Source: an uncultured Duncaniella sp. (GTDB lineage: Bacteria > Bacteroidota > Bacteroidia > Bacteroidales > Muribaculaceae). From it: a stretch of 64,000 nucleotides of DNA. Position 1 is the first letter of the stretch. Every line of letters begins with the position of its first letter. Where the stretch lies: assembly GCA_910576785.1 (NCBI GenBank), contig CAJTJG010000008.1:1-64000 (forward strand), given 5' to 3'. Positions 1-7,799 of the stretch are shown here, piece after piece. The notes under the pieces are model-generated. The model saw only the letters and a list, made by a program, of their open reading frames with translations. It was not told the origin of the DNA and ran no database searches. A program made the translations under genes and the position numbers.

Positions 1-150
1 ATTAAATCAATGATACTTATTTTTTGTGACATAGTTGATATAATTTTGAAGTATAACAACTTTAAGTATAGAATATATTTGTCTTCCGACCACTATAACC
101 CGGAGGGACGATGTTGTGGTATGTTTTTGTTGCGGAGTGGATATAACAAA

Positions 151-180
151 TGCGGGGCAAGTTTCACAACTTACCCCGCA
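151..180 (-). terminator. Rho-independent terminator of the collagen-like lipoprotein gene
   Basis: An 11-bp stem reading TGCGGGGTAAG on the minus strand pairs with CTTGCCCCGCA through one U.G wobble and an 8-nt loop, followed by a T-rich stretch. It lies about 74 nt past the stop codon at 254. The rest of bases 1-253 shows no convincing gene. Confidence 0.55.
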
Positions 181-253
181 CAAGATAGAGTTTATTTACT
201 TATAACAGATTTGCTGTTACCTCTATTGTACTCGTTTATCAATTATTTTCTGA

Positions 254-3200
254 TCAGATGCCGCCTTCAACGGTGAAGGGGATTGTGCAGACTACAACCG
301 AGAGGTTACCGAAGGTTACAGTAGCCTTAACGGTGAGGTTGTAGGTCTTCACGAGGGTGGCACCGAGGTTGGAGTAGGTAACTTCACCTGTCGTCGAGTT
401 GAGTTTGAAGGTCGACTTGGGATCAAGGTTGCCTACGAAGTCCTTGTAGTCAGCAGTTGTAGTATCGAAAGCGTAGGTCACGGTGGGTTCGCCAAGCTTG
501 AAGATATCAGTTGCTACAGAGGAGAGCTCGAGAGCCTTGTTGGTCTTGTTCCAGGTGTAGATGGCGTTGCCGTCAACATCGTTAACTACTACAGAGGGCT
601 TAACGTCAACTGTTACTTCACCGAGCTTGTTGCCGTTGAGCGAGAGAGCTGCGCCATTGCCGGCTACAAACGGGTTCTTGAAGTAGATGTTGAAGTTGGT
701 GGGTCCGCACTTCTCACCGTTCACGAGAGTGAGCATGTACTGCATCTGAGCAACCTTGAACGGTGTGGACAGAGGAGCAGTGAGATAGATGAGACCGTTG
801 ACATCGGGAGTTGTTACGTCATCGTACTTAACGCCAGTCTGAGTAGCGGGCTGGAGCGAGAAGTCGATAGCCTTGGTGTTGAAGGCCTGATCCTTGTAGT
901 ACTGGAAGATGTTCTTACCGTTAACCATGGCGAATACCTCAGAGATGTTCATCTGGAGGGTCCATTCGTCGTCAACAAGCTGACCCTTGGTGATGACTAC
1001 ATTGTGGTAGCCGGCATAGTTCTCAACATAGTAGTTGGGGTTGAAGTCGAAGGTGTTGTTCAGGCAGAGAACATAGAACTTCTGGGTGATGACAACGTTC
1101 TTGTTCTTGGTGTTGTCGTCAGCATTGATCTTGATGGTCACGGTGTACTCAGCGCCCTTACCGTCTACGTTCTTGTAGGTGTGCTGTGTCTTGACCATGT
1201 TGTCAATAGCAAGTTTGATGTTCGAAGTCTGAGTGTTGCCGTCGAAGAGACCGGTGGTGAGGAAGATACCCTCGTTGGTGAAGGTCTTGGCCACACCCAT
1301 TTGACCCTTCTCGTTGATGATGGAGGCCTGTGTGCCGCTGGTAGTTGTAGCGGTTACAGTTACGGTGTACTCGTTCTTGTCGCCACCATAGTAGTTCCAG
1401 AATGTGCTGGAGGTGAAGCCGGTGATACCGTAGATCTCGTTGTTAACGCGAGTCCAGTTCATCTCACCTACAGCGGTCTGAGTCTCCTTGAGGTTCTGGT
1501 ACTTGTACTCAGGAGCATTACCGTTGATGATGTTGACTGCGGGGAGGTCGCCGAGGTTTTCGGGATCGTCGGGGATCACGTCAACGATGTTAACCTTGAT
1601 GTAAGCGGAAGCAACCATGTGAGCCTTGCCGGCGTTGTCATTGACGAAAGCGTCAACGCGGACAACGGGGGTACGGCCGATGGCGGGAGTAAGACCGTTT
1701 ACGAGGTTCTTGGCGTTAGCCTTGAGGATGTAGTGGCCGGTGGCAGCGTCCTTGTCGAGCTGTACGAACCACTGCTGGTTGGTCTTCTGGGCATCATCGG
1801 AACGATACTCCTCGGGGAGGGTGAACACATAGTGAACGCCGTCGAAGCCGAGCTTGTTGAGCCAGTTGGGCACCTCGGTAGCGAGGAGACCGGGGAGGAG
1901 TGTGAGGTCGAGCTGACCGTCAAACTTCATGTCAACATTAGCATCGGCGTTGAGCGCGCAGAAGTACTTCTGAATGTTGGCGCTTGTCTCCTTGAACGAA
2001 GATGTGAAGGCGCGGTTACGATCGTAGAATTTAACGAGCTCAGCCTTGGCGTTGCCCTTCATTTTAGCGCTGTCCACGAGAGTAGCGGTGATCTCATCGT
2101 TCTCGATGGCTACATAGTCGGAGATGGTCTTCTCCTGACCGTTCCAGAGATAGAGAGCGGCGATGTTGCTCTTGGTGTTGTTGAGCATAGTCTGGAGAGT
2201 GATCTCGCCACCGTTCTTGGTGAAGTGGTGAACGGTCTTGTTGCCGGCTGCATCCTCGGTGGTGTTGGTGAGCACGGTGAGAGGATAAGCGATGTCGTCA
2301 GCAGCACGCGAAACGGTGCGGCCGATGAAGCTTGCGATAGCACCGTCGGCAACGAAAGCGTTGCTGGGGTTCACGCGGTAGCGGAGCTCAACTACGTTGG
2401 ACTTGCTCCAGTCGGTCTGCGGAACGAAGGTGGTGTTGGTGCCTGATTTGTATTTGGTCTCTGAGATGTAGCTGGTCAGAGTGTAGAAGGGCACGTCGGT
2501 AGTAGCATAGGGGAGATCCTTGCTGATACGAGTGGGGATGAACTCGATCGAACCAACGGAGATGCCGAGGTCGATTACCTTGTCGCCGTAGATGGGAGAT
2601 CCGTCAGCGTTGGTGCCGATCTGAACGTGGCCGAGGGTAAGAGTGTTGCCTGTGAATACAGCAGAGAGGGTCTGAGCCTTCCAGGAGATATTGGAGTTCT
2701 TGATCTTCTGGCCGTCTTTGTAGATCCAGAAGTAACCGTCGGACTCGGGAACGTAGTACTCGCCGTTTTCGCCGGCATCGCCCTTGTCGCCCTTGTCGCC
2801 TTTGTCACCCTTGTCGCCAGCAGCGCCGGTGTCACCCTTGTCACCCTTGTCGCCTTTGTCGCCCTGGTCACCTTTGTCACCCTGGGGACCCTGAGGACCT
2901 GTAGCGCCGGTAGCACCAGTAGCGCCGGTGTCACCCTTGTCGCCCTTGTCACCCTGGTCGCCTTTGTCGCCCTTGTCGCCTTTCTCTCCGGCGGGGCCCT
3001 GCTCGCCTATGGCACGATAGTCGGTCTTCTTGCCGTTCTCATACCAATAGCCGTCGGCGCCGATGGTCCAGGTAGTACCGGGAGCACCGTTCTCACCGTC
3101 CTTACCGTTCTTGAGGGTAAGAACCTGACCGTCGCTCAGTGTGATGTCTACACCGTTCGAGGTCTGGGCAATGCCAGTGATGACTTTGCCGCTGTTGATT

Positions 3201-3355
3201 TTCTCCTGAAGCGCACCGAGATCTACATTGATCTTGTCAATCTGATTCTGCAGATTGTCAATGTCATCATCGTAGTCCTTGCAGGAGGTGAAGCTGCCTG
3301 CGGAGCCTACCACGAGGGTGGCGAGAAGCAGCCCGTTGATGAATTTTTTGTTCAT
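254..3355 (-). CDS. Surface lipoprotein with DUF4988-like N-terminus and collagen-like repeats
   Basis: A 1033-residue predicted lipoprotein. The signal peptide ends in a lipobox (FTSC, Cys25), followed by an acidic DYDDDID stretch and a short coiled coil (about 30-54). Residues 65-115 resemble the DUF4988/PL29 N-terminal region of Bacteroidales surface proteins, including WTIGADGYWY. Residues 117-197 form 27 uninterrupted Gly-X-Y triplets, mostly GDK, GDT and GAT. The remaining 800 residues look beta-rich with no catalytic motif that I recognise. The KGD-type triplets are the charge pattern known to stabilise bacterial collagen-like triple helices without hydroxyproline. Trimerisation and surface display are inferred. 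No SusC/SusD neighbours are present, so there is no sign of a glycan-uptake locus. It appears monocistronic. Confidence 0.85.
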   Translation of the reverse strand: MNKKFINGLLLATLVVGSAGSFTSCKDYDDDIDNLQNQIDKINVDLGALQEKINSGKVITGIAQTSNGVDITLSDGQVLTLKNGKDGENGAPGTTWTIGADGYWYENGKKTDYRAIGEQGPAGEKGDKGDKGDQGDKGDKGDTGATGATGATGPQGPQGDKGDQGDKGDKGDKGDTGAAGDKGDKGDKGDKGDAGENGEYYVPESDGYFWIYKDGQKIKNSNISWKAQTLSAVFTGNTLTLGHVQIGTNADGSPIYGDKVIDLGISVGSIEFIPTRISKDLPYATTDVPFYTLTSYISETKYKSGTNTTFVPQTDWSKSNVVELRYRVNPSNAFVADGAIASFIGRTVSRAADDIAYPLTVLTNTTEDAAGNKTVHHFTKNGGEITLQTMLNNTKSNIAALYLWNGQEKTISDYVAIENDEITATLVDSAKMKGNAKAELVKFYDRNRAFTSSFKETSANIQKYFCALNADANVDMKFDGQLDLTLLPGLLATEVPNWLNKLGFDGVHYVFTLPEEYRSDDAQKTNQQWFVQLDKDAATGHYILKANAKNLVNGLTPAIGRTPVVRVDAFVNDNAGKAHMVASAYIKVNIVDVIPDDPENLGDLPAVNIINGNAPEYKYQNLKETQTAVGEMNWTRVNNEIYGITGFTSSTFWNYYGGDKNEYTVTVTATTTSGTQASIINEKGQMGVAKTFTNEGIFLTTGLFDGNTQTSNIKLAIDNMVKTQHTYKNVDGKGAEYTVTIKINADDNTKNKNVVITQKFYVLCLNNTFDFNPNYYVENYAGYHNVVITKGQLVDDEWTLQMNISEVFAMVNGKNIFQYYKDQAFNTKAIDFSLQPATQTGVKYDDVTTPDVNGLIYLTAPLSTPFKVAQMQYMLTLVNGEKCGPTNFNIYFKNPFVAGNGAALSLNGNKLGEVTVDVKPSVVVNDVDGNAIYTWNKTNKALELSSVATDIFKLGEPTVTYAFDTTTADYKDFVGNLDPKSTFKLNSTTGEVTYSNLGATLVKTYNLTVKATVTFGNLSVVVCTIPFTVEGGI
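2765..3007 (-). repeat. Collagen-like Gly-X-Y coding repeat
   Basis: Codons 117-197 of the lipoprotein are a low-complexity array of 9-bp units encoding 27 consecutive Gly-X-Y triplets. Two GDK-rich blocks flank a GAT-GAT-GAT-GPQ-GPQ centre. Such arrays are prone to slippage, so triplet number may vary between strains. Confidence 0.9.
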
Positions 3356-3476
3356 AGATGAAATTTTAAGTTATAACTTTAACTGGTTTTTGTGAATTTT
3401 CTGTGATTTGAGGTAGATAATTTGCATTTTTACATAGGCAAAAACGTGGTGTGAGGATTGGAGATAAAATTTTACG

Positions 3477-3484
3477 CAAAGTTA
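3477..3484 (-). promoter_or_regulatory. Promoter -7 box for the collagen-like lipoprotein
   Basis: The minus strand reads TAACTTTG, matching the Bacteroidetes -7 consensus TAnnTTTG, about 120 nt upstream of the start codon at 3355. No clear -33 TTTG was found. The implied leader is roughly 110 nt. Confidence 0.45.
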
Positions 3485-3542
3485 GACCAAAGTGCTATTT
3501 TGCACACTATAAGTATATTGCAGGTGTGCAACAGTGGTGTCT

Positions 3543-3791
3543 TCATTTTGACACACATGTGTCTGATTGTGACACACGGCGTATGGCAACCGGCAGATTT
3601 TCACTCAGTTCGGCGAAGAAGTCGCGTCCGAGTATCACGGATATGCGCCCGAGAAGGGCTGTGTCGACGGAGTGTTTCTGGAAGAGGCGGTATACGTTGG
3701 AGCGGTCGCAGCTGAGTTTGCGTGCAAACCATGTGACGGAGCGCTCCTGTCTCTCGAGTTCCTCGCGAATCATTGTTCCTATCGGTTCCAT
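3543..3791 (-). CDS. Small helix-turn-helix DNA-binding protein (XRE-like)
   Basis: An 82-residue protein made up almost entirely of one HTH domain. The segment VTWFARKLSCDRSNVYRLF has the spacing of a Cro/XRE helix-turn-helix (about residues 18-38), followed by a short helical tail. Proteins of this size and sequence style are common in Bacteroidales as stand-alone regulators. It has no effector domain and no obvious operon partner. Two TGACACAC copies lie over the 3' end of the gene and a third at 4641, a possible operator motif, though this is speculative. The start at 3791 is the only ATG giving a complete first helix. Confidence 0.7.
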   Translation of the reverse strand: MEPIGTMIREELERQERSVTWFARKLSCDRSNVYRLFQKHSVDTALLGRISVILGRDFFAELSENLPVAIRRVSQSDTCVSK

Positions 3792-3854
3792 CTGCCAGTC
3801 GAAAGAGGGTTAGTCAATAATCTGATTTTAATGTAAGGGGATGCCGGCGAGGAA

Positions 3855-3899
3855 CGCCACCGTGTGTCCGGACATGAGAGAACCGGACACAGGACGGCG
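3855..3899. other. GC-rich imperfect stem-loop in the gene-poor region
   Basis: TGTGTCCGG (3863-3871) pairs perfectly with CCGGACACA (3883-3891) around an 11-nt loop. The flanking CGCC and GGCG extend the helix with mismatches. No T-tract follows on either strand, so this is not a standard terminator. It could be part of a structured RNA. Confidence 0.4.
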
Positions 3900-4590
3900 C
3901 CCAACCAAACGTTGAGAAAATATTCTTGAGTTCCATCGAGGAGGAGCGGGTATTTGCAGAGTCGGAATCCATTGAGCGAAGATCGATGCTTGTGTGTATA
4001 GTTACTACTGTCGTTTTTTCGTGGTGTCTCCATGTCCGCTTCCTCATCCCTTGGATAGCCGGCTGAAGATGATGGTGTGATTGAGTGAAGTGTGATGTGT
4101 CGCTCTATATAATAATAGAGGTGTGACGGTATGCAAAACGTGGGATGCATAAACTTATCGCCATCCCCATTCAAAGGTCTTCGCATTACCTACACGTAAG
4201 GACAGTTGTCGACAGTTGCAGCCCACGTTGACAATATACACAAAAACCGCCCGACAAGCAGTGCCTCAAAAGACTTACTCTATCCGGAATAGGCTCCCGG
4301 GGAGTGGCGGCCGATCCATGGCAGGAAGCCGTCACCCTCAGGAGTTGTTTCCCCTGACAGATGCTTTCTTGACACTGTGCCGATGCAGATGGTATACATC
4401 GATTGTGGACGTTTCCGACTGTCGTTTCTCCTATTACGTGTTTCTAAAAAAGTTGCGAAGTTTTTTGAACGGCGAAGAAACGAAACGTAAAAACGTCTTG
4501 CTTTTTAATCTTAATTTATTAGGTTTTATACGCCTCCGCGCATATCCTTGATACCTGTGACGGGAAGAGGTGTCCCGTATGTCAGCGACA

Positions 4591-4622
4591 CAAAATTACG
4601 CATTAATAATGAACCGCCAAAA
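4591..4622 (-). promoter_or_regulatory. Minus-strand promoter-like element in the gene-poor region
   Basis: On the minus strand TAATTTTG (-7 consensus) is preceded by TTTTGG at a 19-nt spacing, a good match to the Bacteroidetes sigma promoter. No gene starts nearby. The next minus-strand start is the HTH gene 800 nt downstream, so the element would drive either a long leader or an unannotated RNA. Confidence 0.4.
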
Positions 4623-4751
4623 TAAACCGTGTGGCATAATTGACACACAATAATTGGCACGGCCGGCGGGCGGTGGTGGTGGGCGGTTTCAAAATTATTT
4701 ACAATTCATGTTTTTTCACCTTTGCGGTATGTGAGTTAACAAAATAGTTGT

Positions 4752-4759
4752 TAACTTTG
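4752..4759 (+). promoter_or_regulatory. Promoter -7 box upstream of the DUF6242 gene
   Basis: TAACTTTG matches TAnnTTTG and lies 61 nt upstream of the start at 4820. A -33 element at the usual 19-21 nt spacing is not clear. A TTTG lies at 4721, which is too far. Confidence 0.45.
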
Positions 4760-4819
4760 CAGCTTGAAACCGTCTGCGGAGACCGGCTTGGGCCGTGTCC
4801 CGCCGTATCACATATCGTT

Positions 4820-6262
4820 ATGACAAGAAAACTTCCGATATATTTCATTCTGTCACTGCTCGTTGGCTGTTTTGCGGCTTCGTGTAACGAGGATCCGGAT
4901 CCTGTGCAGAGTTCAAGCTATGCCAACTGTGCCGTGACCTCTTTCTCGCTCGCCAAGGATGACAGTGTGGTGGCCGCGCTCGACTCGGTCTACTTCTCGA
5001 TCGATCTCGTGGGCGCACGTATCTTCAATGCCGATTCGCTCCCGGTGGGGACCGATGTGAGCAAGCTTATTATTAAGGTGGGGACATCGTCGGCAAGCGC
5101 GTGCGACATCACTTTCCCTATCCCCGGCACCAAGCGCGACACTACCATCAATATCATAGAGAGTCCCAACGACAGTATCAACTTCTCGGAGGGTCCGGTG
5201 CAGATGGTCGTGAAAAGTTATGACGGACAGGCCCAGCGTGCATATACGGTGAGTGTGAATGTGCACAAGGAGATCCCCGACACACTTCTGTGGCAGACTG
5301 CCGCAGAGCGCAGTCTCCCCTCCGCGCTCCAGACGCCTACGGTGCAGAAGACTGTGATGTACAAGGGTGAGGCCATGTGCTTCACCTCCAATGCCTCGGG
5401 TGCATCGGTGGCGGTGAGCGCCGATCCTTTCGCCGGTGTGTGGGACAGCCGTCAGGTGACCCTCCCTTCGGGGGCCGTGACCTCATCAATTGAATCGACC
5501 GACGATGCTCTGTATATCCTCACCTCGCGCAACGAACTGTATCGCTCGACCGATGGCGGCTCTACCTGGGTGGCCACGGGCGAAACAATGAATCATATAT
5601 ATGGCGGCTACGGCTCCACACTCCTCGGCGCACGCCGTGATGCCGACGGGTGGAAGCATGTGACGTATCCGGCCTCGACCGTGAAGAGCGTGCCCCGCGG
5701 CTGTCCCGTGTCGGGAACGAGCGCTCTGGTAAACTACACGAGCAAGTGGAGTGCCTCGCCCATGGCCATCATGATAGGCGGCCGTGACAGCGACAGTCAT
5801 CTCACAGGCGAGTCGTGGGCCTATGACGGAAGTGTGTGGGGACGCCTCAGCACCGAAGGCATAGATGAGCGCGAGGGTGTGACGCTGTTTCCCTATTTCG
5901 CTGTGCGAGTGGACTCCAAGAACTGGAAAGTCTCGGAGCAGTCAGCGCTTTATGCCGTAGGCGGAAAGTATGTCACCGAGCATGGCGCGGTAGTGTCGCG
6001 CACGGTATACGTGTCGCGCGACTTCGGCATCACCTGGGATGAAGCTACTGAAACCATGCAGCTACCGGTGGAGATGGCTGCTTTCTGCAATGCTCAGGCA
6101 CTTGTGTTTGACTCCACGCTGCCGTCGCGCGTCAGCAGGCCTGTCACGGAGTGGGAATGCCCTTACATCTATCTATTCGGAGGCACGAGCGCTTCGGGCA
6201 CGCTGATCGACAAGGTGCGCCGCGGAGTCATCAACCGCTTCACATTCAAGCCCCAATATTAA
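4820..6262 (+). CDS. DUF6242-type lipoprotein with Asp-box (BNR) repeats
   Basis: A 480-residue predicted lipoprotein. I chose the ATG at 4820 because it gives a clean signal peptide with lipobox FAASC (Cys22); a longer frame to 4748 adds an implausible leader. Residues 25-150 look like a beta-sandwich. The rest looks like a beta-propeller with Asp-box motifs such as LYRSTDGGSTW and VYVSRDFGITW. The family is Bacteroidales-specific and of unknown function. It lies 12 nt before the PorG-like gene and heads an envelope-biogenesis run that includes BamA, so a role in outer-membrane assembly is a guess from context. Confidence 0.75.
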   Translation: MTRKLPIYFILSLLVGCFAASCNEDPDPVQSSSYANCAVTSFSLAKDDSVVAALDSVYFSIDLVGARIFNADSLPVGTDVSKLIIKVGTSSASACDITFPIPGTKRDTTINIIESPNDSINFSEGPVQMVVKSYDGQAQRAYTVSVNVHKEIPDTLLWQTAAERSLPSALQTPTVQKTVMYKGEAMCFTSNASGASVAVSADPFAGVWDSRQVTLPSGAVTSSIESTDDALYILTSRNELYRSTDGGSTWVATGETMNHIYGGYGSTLLGARRDADGWKHVTYPASTVKSVPRGCPVSGTSALVNYTSKWSASPMAIMIGGRDSDSHLTGESWAYDGSVWGRLSTEGIDEREGVTLFPYFAVRVDSKNWKVSEQSALYAVGGKYVTEHGAVVSRTVYVSRDFGITWDEATETMQLPVEMAAFCNAQALVFDSTLPSRVSRPVTEWECPYIYLFGGTSASGTLIDKVRRGVINRFTFKPQY

Positions 6263-6274
6263 ATTCGACCAGGT

Positions 6275-6985
6275 GTGACGACGCTCCGTGGAATATATCC
6301 GGCATTATGCCTGACCCTTCTGGCCATGGCTGCTCCGGCGGCATCGGTGGCTCAGGAGGTGGCCCAGCCCGAGACCTACAAGTTTGATCTCGGCGCAGGG
6401 ATAGGTATGTCGGGTTATCTCGGCGACGCTAATCCCGGTTCGCTCTTCTCGCGTCCCGGGGTAGGGGGTAATCTCTCTTTCCGCTATCTCATGAATACGC
6501 GCATAGCCCTGCGCGGCATGATAGGACTCGCATCGCTGAGCGGAACCACCGAGGGGATGGACAATGTAATACCCGGACTGGAGAACTACTCGTTCAAATC
6601 CACGGTATATGACCTTCAGGCACGCGGCGAATTCAATTTCTTCAACTACGGTATCGGCGAGACCTACAAGCGTCTGACCCGTATCACTCCCTATGTGGCG
6701 CTGGGACTCGGCGTAAGCATGAGTTCTGTGTCGGGCGAGAGTCATGTGGCCATGACCATACCGATGGCTGTGGGAGTGAAGTATAAGATCAAACCCAGGC
6801 TTAATCTGGCTCTGGAGTTCGCCATGACCAAAATAGTCGGCGACAAGGCCGACGGAGCCGTACTCTCGGATCCATATCTCATAAAAAGCTCATTTTTAAA
6901 AAACACAGACTGGTACTCGACGCTTGTGCTATCGATCTCCTATGAGTTCGGCAAGCGCTGTGTGGCCTGTCACCGCATAGATTGA
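6275..6985 (+). CDS. porG: PorG-like outer-membrane beta-barrel protein (DUF6089)
   Basis: A 236-residue protein with a GTG start at 6275, which gives a full signal peptide ending near AASVAQ. The mature part has alternating hydrophobic strands typical of a small 8-stranded barrel, including GAGIGMSGYLGD and a final VLSISYEFGKR. Proteins of this family sit directly upstream of uppS and bamA in many Bacteroidetes. PorG of Porphyromonas, which associates with the PorK/PorN ring of the type IX secretion system, belongs to this group as I recall it. No other type IX gene is in the window, so involvement in secretion is inferred. It overlaps or abuts uppS. Confidence 0.7.
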   Translation: MTTLRGIYPALCLTLLAMAAPAASVAQEVAQPETYKFDLGAGIGMSGYLGDANPGSLFSRPGVGGNLSFRYLMNTRIALRGMIGLASLSGTTEGMDNVIPGLENYSFKSTVYDLQARGEFNFFNYGIGETYKRLTRITPYVALGLGVSMSSVSGESHVAMTIPMAVGVKYKIKPRLNLALEFAMTKIVGDKADGAVLSDPYLIKSSFLKNTDWYSTLVLSISYEFGKRCVACHRID

Positions 6986-6996
6986 ACCACAACCGC

Positions 6997-7740
6997 ATGA
7001 ACGCATCAGCCCATAACGACAAGTCGCGCCAGCCCCGCCACATAGCTGTCATCATGGATGGCAACGGCCGCTGGGCCAAGGCCCGCGGACTGGACCGCAG
7101 CGAAGGCCACGTGGAGGGCGTCAACACCGTGCGCCGCATCACAGAAGCGGCCGTCGACGCCGGAATAGGGTATCTGACACTCTATACATTCTCCACCGAG
7201 AACTGGAATCGGCCGCAGGCCGAGGTGGACGCGCTCATGCATCTCATAGTCATAGCCATCGAGCGTGAGACGCCGGATCTGATAAAGAACAATGTGCGTC
7301 TCTCCATGATCGGCGACATCTCCCGCCTTCCCGCCGAGGCGGCCCGCCGGCTTGAGAAGTGCATGGCTGACACATCCCGTTGTACAGGGCTGACGCTCAC
7401 ACTGGCGTTGAGCTACTCCTCGCGCTGGGAGATACTCGATGCCTGCCGCCGTTTTGCCGCCGATGTGGAGGCCGGACGCGCCACTCCTGCCGACATGGCG
7501 ACAGATGCGGACTTTGACCGATATCTCACCACAAACGGAATGCCTGACCCCGACCTGCTCATCCGGACAGGTGGTGATCACCGTGTCAGCAACTTCATGC
7601 TCTGGCAGATAGCCTACTCGGAGATATATGTGACCGACACATACTGGCCCGACTTCTCCAAGGAGGACTTCTACCGCGCCATAGACAATTTCCAAGGGCG
7701 TGAGCGCCGCTTCGGGCTCACATCCGAACAGATACAGTAA
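6997..7740 (+). CDS. uppS: Isoprenyl transferase (undecaprenyl diphosphate synthase)
   Basis: Cis-prenyltransferase that adds isopentenyl units to farnesyl diphosphate to make the C55 carrier for peptidoglycan and surface-polysaccharide synthesis in the cytoplasm. The hallmark MDGNGRWAKARG (catalytic Asp) lies near the N-terminus. YTFSTENWNRP and the C-terminal DLLIRTGGDHRVSNF block are intact. The length of 247 residues is usual. ATG 6997 is preferred. An in-frame TTG at 6982 overlapping the previous stop would add five residues. It sits between the PorG-like gene and bamA, a conserved Bacteroidetes order. Confidence 0.95.
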   Translation: MNASAHNDKSRQPRHIAVIMDGNGRWAKARGLDRSEGHVEGVNTVRRITEAAVDAGIGYLTLYTFSTENWNRPQAEVDALMHLIVIAIERETPDLIKNNVRLSMIGDISRLPAEAARRLEKCMADTSRCTGLTLTLALSYSSRWEILDACRRFAADVEAGRATPADMATDADFDRYLTTNGMPDPDLLIRTGGDHRVSNFMLWQIAYSEIYVTDTYWPDFSKEDFYRAIDNFQGRERRFGLTSEQIQ

Positions 7741-7799
7741 GACCATATCCATCACACTCTCCAATATCCACACACCGGACAATATTTCATCACGAAAAT

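Larger units (their letters stand above)
3792..4819. other. Gene-poor intergenic region of about 1 kb
   Basis: No open frame here shows family resemblance. The longest, on the minus strand at 3779-4186, has no recognisable motif and runs into the HTH gene in another frame. Visible structure is a GC-rich stem-loop at 3855-3899, a small hairpin ACGGGA/TCCCGT at 4560-4578, a minus-strand promoter-like pair at 4591-4622 and a plus-strand -7 box at 4752. A non-coding RNA on the minus strand is possible. I do not recognise a known RNA family. Confidence 0.5.

Noticed and set aside
10..276. 88-residue plus-strand frame at the left edge
   Set aside because: It spans the terminator and the 3' end of the lipoprotein gene on the other strand and has no recognisable features.
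2765..3007. Short tandem repeats that might suggest a CRISPR array
   Set aside because: The period is 9 bp with no unique spacers, and it encodes Gly-X-Y triplets in frame.
1004..3361. Long plus-strand open frames (480 and 244 residues) opposite the collagen-like lipoprotein
   Set aside because: They are antisense shadows. The translations are Val/Leu-rich low complexity without signal peptide or family motifs, while the minus strand encodes a coherent lipoprotein.
3779..4186. 135-residue minus-strand frame in the gene-poor region
   Set aside because: No motif, no promoter nearby, and it overlaps the HTH gene start in another frame.
4216..4551. 111-residue plus-strand frame in the gene-poor region
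   Set aside because: The translation shows no domain or signal and contains the putative minus-strand transcript region. I see no coding support.
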